Source: Incurvaria masculella
Taxonomy: Eukaryota; Arthropoda; Insecta; Lepidoptera; Incurvariidae
NCBI GenBank assembly: GCA_946894095.1
Contig: OX335653.1
Span: 11,971,001 to 12,035,000 of the forward strand
Reading direction: 5' to 3'
Length of the DNA: 64,000 nucleotides
Part shown: positions 1 to 11,600 of the stretch, in pieces
Numbering within the stretch: position 1 is the stretch's first letter
How the letters are laid out: every line of letters begins with the position of its first letter
Translations under genes and position numbers: made by a program
Notes under the pieces: model-generated
The model's database searches: none
What the model was told of the DNA's origin: nothing
The model's input: the letters and a program-made list of their open reading frames with translations, nothing else

Positions 1-149
1 CTTGAACTATCACCTTCGCGGTACGGGAACGTGCTGCCATTATAACAATGCAAGTTACCCACTGCTTATTTATTTTAAGCTGAGGGTTTTTTTTCTTTTA
101 TGTGGTAACTCTTAAAATACAGTGGTGCCCTCAGCCAGGCGCAAAATAA

Positions 150-810
150 CGTATGTGAGACGAGTCGTATTCACTACGTATAATATTCACAACGTATAAT
201 AGTATTTTTTTCCAAAAAATTAAAACCATGCATATCGTATAATATTCACAACGTATAATGTTATACGTTGTGCATGAGTTTAAAAATAAAATAAACTCTT
301 TGCATCATGCAGAACGTATAATAGTCACAACGTATAATATTCCTAACATGAATTCACAAAAAAAGAAAACCATGCAGAACGTATAATATGCCAAGAAGCA
401 CTGCATAAAGCGCCCTAACAACGATACATTTAAGGCTGAAATTGCTACGAATCGATATCTGTTGAAGAGTAACAATTTGCTACAACGCTAATTGAGACGG
501 TCGAAAAGTCGCGTGCGAGTATACGCTTTGAAAGTATATGCATAAGGGCGCTTATCGTATGAAAAGTTTTTGGATTATATGATATGCATGGTTTTCTTTT
601 TTTGTTAAATAAAGATCATAATATTATACGTTGTGACTATTATACGTTATGCATGGAGAAATAAGTAATTGTAATTTTTAAACTTCTTCATGCACTACGT
701 ATAAGATTATACGATCTGCCGATTATACGTTGTGCATGGTTTAAATTTAAATTTTGTTAAAATATGACATTATACGATCTGCATATTATACGTTATGCCG
801 TTCCCCCTGT
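150..810. repeat. Foldback element with iterated AACGTATAAT motif
   Basis: Two AT-rich blocks (about 165-400 and 560-805) carry roughly fourteen copies of AACGTATAAT or near variants. The left block has it mainly forward and the right block mainly as the complement ATTATACGTT. Longer stretches also pair: the segment around 305-385 is an imperfect inverted copy of the one around 585-660, including the T-rich piece next to TGCATGG. No protein is encoded. I infer a non-autonomous foldback transposon whose arms are made of repeated possible transposase-binding sites. The ends and any target duplication were not resolved. Confidence 0.6.
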
Positions 811-1920
811 GAGACTATACCAACCAATCGGCCGAGCGCCAATAATATGATCAAATTAATCCTTTTATTCTATGGTGGTGAGACAGTGGTCGTTGTCCGA
901 TTTGAACCATTGTTACCAAAAGCACTCTCAAAACTGGTCCGATTCGCGCTTACAGCCCACAAAATTCGGTCCCGTGAACGGTATGACGTCATCGCTGCGT
1001 CACGCAATGCCGTACACAGTGCCAGTGCTCACGCTTTGGACGTAGGGCACTGTTACTCCCGTGAATGTCAAGAAGACATAAGAGACGTAGATCGTACAAA
1101 GCGCGCACGGTTGAGAGCATGTGCGCTGTGTACGCTGTCAAATGGCTGTCATTAAGCGCGTTCATCTGTAGTTTTTTTATCGTTTACACTTGTATTCTGA
1201 AATATCGAAGGCCTTTCGCCGTTTGTTAGTCTAGTTTGATGATTCTAGGCCTGAAACAACCACTCTCGAGACATTTTGGGGCAGTTAAGTTAGGCTCTGA
1301 CGGATATATCTGCTCAAATTCGTTCCGATTTGATATCATATGATTGTGCTTTTGAGCAGTGATATCCACGGAATATTGAGGAGGCAGGAAGTGAAATGTT
1401 TGTAAATTTATTCCAGGACCGCTGTTACCTTTTTATTTAAGACCTTTTTAATGCAAATGAAACTTACCGGCGATACGAAACTCCTCCATTATGAAGGTTG
1501 TGCACCCGGCTGTCGTTGTGTGTTTTCACGTTATTATGGCACAGTACGGCACTATTCCTTTTCCATTTTAGATTGTATCACGGATAAGTTAATGCACAGA
1601 ATCGCCGCAGAGGAGTGAATCATGCGCGTATGAAGTGAGCGAGCCCCGATAAAAACTGGCGCGCGAGTTCCGTCCACTTTACAATTTTTACCTCCTAATT
1701 GTTCTGTGGTGATATTAATTCGGAACACAAGTGATCACGGTATTCGCTTTTGCTGCGATTTCTGCAATATACGCCTTTCGGAACGTGGGATGTGTGTGCA
1801 ACTATCAATGTCACATTTTGACATTTCTAAAGAGTAGTCTATCGCTAATCGCTTTCCACCGTGTTTTTTCAGGAACTGTTGAATGGATACCTCAGTTGAA
1901 AATTCAAGTTTAACTGAGAG
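811..1920. other. Intergenic stretch without recognised gene
   Basis: AT-rich sequence between the foldback element and the DUF7869-type transposon. Short open frames exist at 754-1155 (plus) and 1731-1913 (plus), but neither shows domain-like composition or splice context. I see no gene here. Confidence 0.4.
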
Positions 1921-4510
1921 CAATTGAAGACATTTTTCCAAGAACGACACTTGTCAAAAAAACTGATTTTACAGGAGAGGATAATAACTATATGCTCCAC
2001 ATGTACATAAATAATATTTTTTAATGTCATTGTTAAACATATATGCTACAAGACTATTAAAAGTTTGCCCTCCAAACTTTTCCCAGTTTTATAAAAAAAA
2101 ATGTCAAAATGACATACTGCATGACAAGTGTTGTTTTTGCAAAAAAAAGTTACATTCTCTTATATAAATAAAAGGCATTTTATTCATCATTAGTAGTTTT
2201 TATTCAGAATTTTTTTTAAGGTAGGTATATATTTTACATCTCATCTTCACTGCTATTGTCGGAATTGTCAATGTCGTCTACTGGGACCTCATTACTTCGC
2301 AGTGTTTGATAGAAAGGTAGACTTTCGTTCTTAATAAAATCAAATAGCTTCCTAAGATCTTTCATTTTGTTCTTGTTAATGGGTAAACTGTCCGGGTAAC
2401 TTGCTCTGAAGTGAATCTCATTTGGCAGTTTTTTTTTATTGCGAATAATGCAGGACCTCCAAGCGCTATTATAATGATCACGCACTGCAAATACAGGGGT
2501 TTCTGCATGTATCCTATACATCCGCAAGTTTTTTAGTGCCACCGCAGGCTTAGGGGTTTTTAAGAAGTAAGGATCGGTGGCTTCTTTCATATCATGGAAC
2601 ATGCTGCGTTCTACATTCACAATATTAAACGGAGAAGGGCTTTCTCTACAACCACTGATTATGTCAATCCATTCGGCTGGGGTTTCTGCTGTTTCCTTAA
2701 TTTTTCTTTTTGAGATTATTGCAAAATCTTGGTCGTTAGGCAGATAGGAATGACCTCTTATAGGAAATATATAGGTAATTTGTTTAAACATCTTGAAACA
2801 CTGGACCAACGTGTATAAGAAATGTACCATCACGTAGTTTTTGTTCTGGCCTGAACAGCCATCTGAAAAGAGTACCAAGTGATCTTTCGGATTCTGCAGG
2901 CCTTTCAAGTAGTGAAATAGGAGAGATGTTACATCATTCTGCCCTTTTTTACCTGTACCTTCGTGATAAACATACATTGAGGCACTATCATCACATAGAT
3001 TGTGTATACCGAACACATAGAGCCAGAGCTGTCTACAATAAAATACTGTGTTGGTCTGTATATGAGGTAAAGGAAGATTTTGCATATAGTCAAAACTTAG
3101 AACTGTTGCTAAGCCCTCTCGCGATATCTGTTTCCACTGCCTTTTCAGTGTAACAAAAGTTTCTGCCTTCTTTAAATGCAGTGTATGGTCAAACTGTAGT
3201 TTTGTTTTAAGGGATTCTTCGGTGCATACATCTATTTGCCTTTTCAGCATATCACACACTGTGCAGGTGTCTGACCTAGGCACTCCAAACTTTATGTTAT
3301 ACTCCTTATGAAAGATTGACCAGTAGGAGTGGTATGGAATATTGATATTATATTGTTTTAAAAACATTCTATACATATGCTTCACTGACAGATTTTCGGG
3401 GAGATATGAGCGATTTGGATTCTTTCTTAGTGAATAATGCGATTTCCTTGCCGCGAAAGACTGAATGTGGTCATCCACCAGTTGTTTTAACTCTTTGGGT
3501 ATAGTATTAGGTCTGTCTTTATACTTTCCTCTTTGGTCTGCAGGAGCACTTGCTGTATTGATGAGTGACTGCTGTATACGTCTTAGTTTCGGTATTGTTG
3601 TAGCATGAATATTAATAAATGCTGTTCGGCATACCGGAACTTCATGAGCGACATCATTCCTCAATGTGCGAACCTTGTAGTAAAATGATGCTGAATGTAA
3701 ATCCTTTCCATTGGAATTTTCGTAGTCTACTGGCTTACGGGAACGCCTTTGCTTGATTGTCTCCATCGTGATCAATCCACTAAGATACGAATCTTGAAGG
3801 TTCTTACTTTCCAGCGAGTAAAAACGGTTAAACACTCGTTGCCTTTCCTCTTGGCTAATATTTTTGTAACATTCGTACCGCTTGCATCTGTAACAATAAA
3901 CCAAGACAGATTTAGGTAAATATCGCAGTATGAATTGACAAAAATACTTTTACATTTATAGCTACAAGAAGAGGCTCATCACAAGGACACAAGTTTATTT
4001 ACCTGCAGTCTGGTCCAATCTCTTTTCTTCCAACGAGTTTTCCAACATGATTTATGTGTTCTTCACCCTTTAACTTTTTGTTCCTGATTGTGACCTCCTT
4101 TTTCTCCTTCTTCCGTTTTCTCCGTGAACTGACTTCCTCTTGAAGTGGGTCCATTTGTATTCAAATTACTTTGAAAACAGGCAGCACAAGCGCTCTTCAC
4201 AGAAACAATATGTTTGAGGTTATTAGACTGACCGATATTATATTATAGTCTGTGACTGACGTTGACAGATTCCGGCATAAACCGCACATGTCACTTGACA
4301 TGTGTTGTTCTTGTAAAAATGGACATGGACAAGTGCTGTTTTTGCTCTATCCATACAATGATTTACAATGAGTTCCGAGTGACTAGTGCTATTTTTGTAA
4401 AATCCAGCTACATGGAAATGTGCAGAATGGCGCCCTTTATCGGCTCCTGTTAAAATCTCATTTTGTTCAAAAGTTGACAAGTGCGGTTTTTGGAAAAATG
4501 TCTTCAATTG
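1921..4510 (-). mobile_element. DNA transposon with DUF7869-like transposase candidate
   Basis: The first 37 bases of 1921-1980 match the complement of the right end (about 4441-4510) with three mismatches; beyond a short gap both arms share GATTTTA(A)CAGGAG. They therefore form terminal inverted repeats of about 60-70 bp. Both ends start with palindromic CAATTG, so the exact tip and target duplication are ambiguous. Inside both ends a short motif, GACAAGTGYTGTTTTTG or close to it, recurs at 2123, 4297, 4328, 4381 and 4476, and inverted at 1948-1955. It is a plausible subterminal transposase-binding array. The unit is about 2.6 kb and encloses one complete two-exon gene, so it looks autonomous. 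The superfamily is not certain. Confidence 0.7.
2234..4154 (-). CDS. Transposon-encoded protein, DUF7869-like, two exons
   Basis: The coding sequence joins complement(4003..4154) and complement(2234..3887). The ATG at 4154 opens a 50-codon basic exon that ends at a GTAAAT donor; the acceptor TTTATTGTTACAG precedes 3887. Joining keeps the frame and restores a Cys pair (CRCKRYEC) across the junction, giving 601 residues. The large exon has no in-frame stop. Motifs in order are CTVCDMLKRQ, SFDYMQN, LFSDGCSGQNKNYV, and GHSYLPNDQDFAIISKRK, with an acidic C-terminus. The SDGCSGQNKN and GHS..ND.DF signatures are those I associate with DUF7869, found in many insect transposon-like proteins. The spaced aspartates suggest an RNase H-like catalytic core, which is inference. 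The flanking inverted repeats support a transposase role. The ATG is chosen because no upstream in-frame extension is needed. Confidence 0.75.
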
Positions 4511-5642
4511 ATTAGATTCAAATGGTTGAACTATTACAATTAACGTCATTTGTTCCATGTTTGCTGTTTTTTTTTCGTTAGCGCGTACACAAACTGTCCG
4601 AATCGTTTGTTATGCTTACTGCTTTGAGCGTGAAATCTGATTCGAGACGAATGATTACGCTTTTAGCATTGTAATCGCTTACAGTTCAAATCGGAACGCG
4701 CAATATTTATATTTTCTTGGCTTTGGTGTCTTGTCTGCAAGAACGTCATTATATTCTGTGTCTGAAAGCCAATAATTTCCAAAAACTTTGATTTGTTTTG
4801 ATCGGTTTCCTGGACAGTTATACTAATACAATGATTAAAAGAAGCTAGTAATGCTGAAATATTAATTCAATGTCTTCTGCGTTGACTGTTCGTGTCATAA
4901 AACCACTCAGGTAGCTACTATCCCTAAAATCATCGACGTCTTAACGTACTTTTTTTCACTTAGCTTTCATTTACCATAGTGCAAAAGAAAACTGGGACTG
5001 GAATGTCGTCAATATCTGACTGGTAAAAGGTTTTGATTTCCATTGGAACACATGAGTATCCAATCAAAAACAACCAAATCGGCGTAAAAATTGTTAAAAT
5101 ATAATAAGGAAGGGAACCTATATCATACAGATCAGAAGTGATGTCAAATATTCTACCACAGTTGGTATAAGTCTTGGCTTAGAGCGGCAACAGCGGCTGG
5201 GCGTAACGGTAATTTTTCCTGTAGGCCGAGTAGTCTCGGGCCTAGAGCGGAATAGCATTTGTTTTATTAGCAGCTAGGCCTTCTGAATTTCAGAGCTTCC
5301 AATTGAAATTGCCCATTAAAAAAAAATCCAAGCAATATACCCAAATCAGCTGCATGAGTTTTTTCCTGATTCAAAATTTTCCACTTCTAAAGGTAAAATA
5401 ACGGGGCGAAGATTTTCCATTAGCCTAGGGCGGCCAAGGTCCTAAGTCTGGCGCTAGCTGGTATTATGCCCTAAAAACTTCAGATTGGTGCAAAATGTAT
5501 TACATTTTGTGCTGGCTCTCCCCCAGGACATTTAGCTACGTACGTTGGTATGTACTCTCTCGCCATCTAGACAGTTGCCCAATTTCATAAAAAGGGATTT
5601 TCGGTCAATTTATGCCCGCTTCACTGCATAGATTTGAGCAAC
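4511..5642. other. Intergenic stretch and probable 5' region of zeste-like gene
   Basis: No open frame with coding character occurs here. The last part, before the ATG at 5643, probably holds the promoter and 5' untranslated region of the Myb/SANT-like gene. No TATA box or initiator stands out. Confidence 0.3.
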
Positions 5643-8600
5643 ATGTGTGCGGCGACATGGGTCAAGTGTGAGCGCGAGGTGGCAGCACCTTCCCTTGCTG
5701 AGCCGGTGAAAGAAGAACTTGACATAGATGGACATATTAACAGTGGCGTGTAAGTATTGACACTGAGCCTCCCAGTACCTGAGATGTCAATCTACCTAGT
5801 AATGAAATATATGTAGATATAACATTAAATTTCAGGTAGTCTAGCCAGTAGCAGTCAGCCTCGGTAGCCCAGTGGCGCTACACCTTGCGAATCGATAAGC
5901 TGGGTGAAGCACCTCTGAGCATGTTTGGGTTCTGGATGGGTGACCATTTTCAACAGTTGAGGCTGGCCGTGATTCGGATTCCTTGACATAAATAGCTAGG
6001 ACAATAAATGAAAAATGTAGAGCCGCATAATGTTCATGTCATTCACTGGAAAAAGAGACATATGCAAGATCCTTTTCGGTCATATTGACTTAAAATTTTA
6101 AGTGAAATAGACTTAAAAATTATTTGTCTTTTCAGTTTAACATTAATAAAAACCATACATAATATGCAAATTGAAACTACATCAAGATGTCTCAGTATTT
6201 TGCGCCTTTGGCTGACCTTATTTTCTTTTCTTAATATTGCAGCATTTTTAACTAATGTTTTCCTACCCTTAAAACTTGTCAAATTTATTTTAATTTCTGT
6301 TTCCCCTTGAGAAACCTTCAGTTTATGTCCGTACCTTTTTTTGTTGTAAATTAACGTAAAAAAAGACCACTTTTTTCCAAAGTTAATCAGCCAGTATTTT
6401 CCAATCTAACAAGTATATTAAAAAAATTCAAAAATACTGACGTAAATTTCGACAATATACCTGTTTCAGAATCAAACATTTCAAAAACCTAGTAAAACAT
6501 TCAGAGCATGTAAACAGTTAACGCCCGTAGTATCGATAGGGTAACAGCTCTCTCAAAACTTTTTTTTTATAAACAAAACCATAAACTGAACTTGGCCAAA
6601 TAACAAGTTTTAACACACAGTTAAAACAACATTTTTTTCAGGAACCACTCACGACGAAGCCGCCAGGACGTGCAGGAGACAAGTTCGGAGCTACGCGCAG
6701 CAGCTGCACCCAAACGTCATTTCACCACAAGCAGAAGAAAACTGTAAATATAAACAATTTCTTTGTGCTTACGATTTTTATGCTGCTTGCCTCCTTAGGA
6801 CTACCATGGTATAGTAATGTATGAGTAATATGAATATTACTAGAGAATATGGTCAGACTGATTTTTAAAGACAGATGTTCCAGTTCTGATGTTATTGATA
6901 GTTTGATTTCAAACTAAGAAAAATTGAGCAATCAGAAAAGTTCTAGTTTTTTATGCACTCAGAGATTTTAAAAAAATTTTTTTGACCATGCTTCATTCAA
7001 GGCGATGGTACCAGCCCGGGTGGGATTAACAAGCTCGCCAAATCAAAATTATGGCCAGGCCCAATGGTCGAGAAAAGCCTTTGATAGAGAACCCAGGGTT
7101 GCCTAGGTTTGCTTAATCTTTATTCTAGAGAACATCATGTCATCGCACCACTGGGCTACCGAGGCTAAGCGCTGGGTGACCTGGCAAAGTGACATAAATT
7201 TTCACCGAACAAGGCATTACAAAAATTGTTATTGATTGAGGCATTCGATCCCCTGTTTTCGCTGCTTCCCAAAATTATTGTAATTATGGCGTAATGGTAT
7301 AAATATTTTGGTTTTCATTGCTATCTAGTTATGGTTTTGCACTGCACTTGTCCCAACACGGCCTCGTCAGATTATCGCGGTTATCCGAACTATCATAAAT
7401 TCCCTTGCAACTATGACCACCTTGCGTATCAGATCACAGATGCATTTTAAAACTTGCTTTGTCAATTGTTCTTATTAGAACAATTTTATTGCGTGTAAAC
7501 AACCTTGCAGGGTCAGCAAACCATGTTTTTGTGTTGTTGAGTCCATTTATGGTGCATACAAAAATATATGTTAGTTTCACTTATCCATTGATTGAATAAA
7601 ATTGATTTGTTTTTTATTTCTCATTTAATAAAGTAGGTCCCATTCTATAACAAAAACCCGTTAGTTGGCAGCCCGCTGTATTTTTAAGAGTTTGTTTATA
7701 ACCAAAATTTTAATTTTTAAGTTAATATTTGTTTTTTTTTTATTACTGCAAAATACAAGCAAACAAAAGTAAATATTCGTTGAGAGTTAGTATCACCAAA
7801 AGTAATGTTGTCTTTAACATTTTGACATCGTGCTCCTTGAAAACAAAATGTATTTGTCAGTTTAGGGGCACACAGGACCTCCCGAGCGACATCTCGGCAG
7901 ATTCAAGGCTTGGTGGACTTCATGTTGAAGGACAAAGATCTGGCCATGGGCCGTGTGGTGGCCAGACATGGCCGAATAGAGCTCAAGAACCGCTGGATGG
8001 CAATAGCAAAGAGTCTCAATCTGGAAAACCATAGCGGCTCTCGGAAAACCATTTTGCAATGGCAAAAGGTATACATTTTCTTGCTTGCTATTATTTTATG
8101 CCTATATACCATTGCGCTATAATGATAAAAGTTATTGTTCCAGCCAAGTATTTTGATGTAGAATATAAGTTCGAATATACCTAAGGGTATCCCACGATAT
8201 TTATTCTGATAAATTATTAAACTAAATAAATGCAAAGTATAGTCATCAGCTGGGTACCTTGAAACCGTATATCGGTGGTCGGTTTGTTTAAAAAAGTGAT
8301 AACAGCTTCACTAGGTTATTATTATTAAAATATTAACAATTTAGGAAATTTGCATATGTTGATATAAAGCACATATTAGGTTGGGGAAAAAGTTTCTTCG
8401 CATTTTTTAAGAAAATTCAAAACATTTTTTAATATGGTTTATTTACATTTAACTAAAGTATGTAGGTACCATTTTGTTCGATAACTTTTTGCCATCTTGT
8501 AGGTAGGGACATGATCCCATTGCAATAGAAATATTGGGACTTCTGATCAATATACCGCGACAAGTGGTTTTGGCAGTCCTCTCGTGATGTTAACCTGACA

Positions 8601-11600
8601 CTGCCTAAAGAATTCTGAATAGACCTAAACAGGTGGAAATCTGAAGGTGCAAGGTCAGGACTATACGGCGGATGCATTAACACCTCCCAGCCAAACTCTC
8701 TTAGTTTTTGCTGAGTGGCTAAAGATGTGTGAGGTCTAGCGTTATCATGATGAAAAACCACACCCCTTCTGTTGATTAATTCCGGCCGCTTTCTCTCAAC
8801 TTCTTGCTTTAATCTCATCAGTTGTTCGCAGTAGAGTTCAGAATCGATAGTCCTGCCTGGTGGTAACAGCTCATAATGAATAATGCCCTTCCAATCCCAC
8901 CACACACACAGCATCACCTTGTTGCGAGTTAACCCGGGTTTCGCCACAGTCTGTGAAGCTTGACCGGCCTTTGACCACGACCTTTTTCGCACGTTCTTGT
9001 CGTACGTGATCCACTTTTCATCACCAGTTATCAGCTTCTTTAAAAATGGTTCGGTTTCATTACGTCGTAATAAAGAATCACAAATGAGTACACGGTTCAT
9101 TAGGTTTCTTTCAGTGAGCTCGTGAGGTACCCAAATATCGAGCTTTTTTGTGTACCCAGTTTTTTTCAAATGCGCCAAAACTGTTTTGTGGTCAATTCCT
9201 AGTTCTTCAGCTACGTCGTAACTACTGATATGCCGATCTTGCTCCACTTTTTCAAAAATGGCATCCATTTTATCCGTAATAGGGCGACCAGAGCGACGTG
9301 CATCTTTGACATCAACATTTCCGGATTGAAAACGCTTAAACCAAATTTGTGCTACTCTCACAGACACTGCACTAGGTCCATAAACATCGCAAATTTGTTT
9401 CACGGCTTGCGTTGCATTTTTACCTTTTTTGTAGTAAAATTTTAAAATGTATCGAATTTCTTCATTAGATTCACTCATTTTGACAGTACGAAAAACAAAT
9501 GAGAATCACACATTTTCCTAATTTGAATTTGGAATTATGTTCTTTAAAATTTAAACTTTCAATGATACCAAAACCAGCCAGATACAAATAGTATAGCCAA
9601 AGAGATTTTATTACAAGTTCATACATACTATAATGCGAAAAGACTTTTTCCCCGACTATATATTGCATGACACATTGTGCATTCAATTCCAAATAGAATA
9701 AATATTTATGTACGTAAAGGAGAAAATCGACAAACTTGCCTAGTACGGAAAAAGTAACACGTTATCCTTGCCCCACTGGAATAGTCCTTGATATGCTGGT
9801 ATAGGGTCTGACATCATTACTTCTAAGTACCCAGCAGTAAACTAATATGATGATGTAAATTTAGATTTACTGGTTAATAAACGTCTCAATGCCAACCTAT
9901 CTATTGGAAGATGTCATGCAGGAATTTTAAGTTGCTATAATATTAATGTTGCCTGAGGCTAGTAACCTATTTATTAGTACCTTATTATTTGCATGCAGTT
10001 TTTTCATTTGTATGAATAAATAATAAATAAAAAATAAAAATGAAGCAATAATAAAAGTAATAAGCTCCATTTACCTACTTTCGGTTTGCTATCTGCTCAA
10101 TCCCATACAACTATGGTTATAAAAGGAATTTAATTATAGAAATCGAGGGAGTTTAGGCTGTACTGGCTAACGCCCGCTTTAGGGGGTAGGTGTAAAGGCC
10201 TTCAGGTGTTCAGTACAGAAAAACGGCATATGTTACTTTTAGCATAAAAAATCATCATATTCACTTATTCAACCTCTAAAACGGATTTAAAACTGACCAA
10301 GATCATTGTTGATTACTGCCGAGAGCATTGAATTTAGGGGGTTATTATAACTCGCCGGGTGAACTGGTAAATTATTGATTATATCCGACGTTTAGTTTCA
10401 TTACGTACCATGATTACTGTCATACAATGGTACAAATGGTATAAAATGCAACCAAGCATTTGATTGACTGTTTACCTGGTGACGGATTTGACTTGCCTGT
10501 TTACCCAGCGAGTTAATTTGTCATGGTAACCCTTCAGATATTCAGCACTCACCGCTCGAGTTCTACTTCACTTGTGCCCCAATTAAAATCTATTTCGTTT
10601 GAATTAAAATTTTAAACCTGTAAATGTCGTTTGCAAGTACCCTGATCCGTAGCAATCTGCATAAAACCTCGCAGGTGTGGCGCGACCTGAAGACCAGGAC
10701 GCGGCAGTCCCTGGTGAGCCTCGAAGCGGCACGGCGCGAGAACAAGGACGCCAGGCCATACACGGAGATCGAAGAGAAGGTCGCTCAGATCCTCGAGGGA
10801 GACATTGTTCCGAGGGAGAAACCGAGGACGAGAAGACAAGCTGAGAAAGTTTCCGTGTTGTGTGACGTAAGTTTTGATGGTTATTTGTGTTATTAGATTG
10901 TATTACTCTCAACGAGCCAGTACCTTTCTTATATTGCTCAGCTAGATTAACTAGTTGGAAAATACGAACAATTTTCATCTCTGCTTCAAGCATCTGTCAT
11001 TCAAAGCTATGGTACTAACCCGGGCGGGTACCCTACCTAAGTTCGGAAGGACGGAAGTACAGTTATATGTTGTAACCGAACCATGGCCACCCTCAACAGT
11101 CGAAAACATTCACCGATCCAGAACTCTACAGCGCCCAAATTTCCTCTACTTAATTTAACGGCAGGGCTTTGCGCTACTGGAATACCGAGGCTGACAAATT
11201 TTTCAAAATAATGTACATGGTTATCGTATGTCCTACCTACTATCCTGATATGACTACCGAAGGTATTAGATGACATGCTCGGTCCTTTATTTGAGCATGG
11301 CTACATTGAGATGGATGGAAAAACCTGTTATGGCAATTTTTTTGGGAAGTGATAAATGCCTTAATAATAATAATAAATAAATAATTTTCTTGATTTATTT
11401 GGGTCCTTTGCACGCCACCGTATCATGCTCGCCGTAGCTCTGAGCTTTTAATTTAAAACATGGATCCCCAACCTTCCTTATTGACTATTTTGAAGGCATT
11501 CATTTCTGTTGCAGGATGATGAAGACGACGTGATGACAACGGAGCCGGGAAGTCTGAATTACGTGAACTGTGATGGTATATTATTGTTGTCTATATGTAG

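Noticed and set aside
10604..10993. Minus-strand open frames over 10604-10993
   Set aside because: They are antisense shadows of exon 4 of the zeste-like gene, which fits the domain and splice sites.
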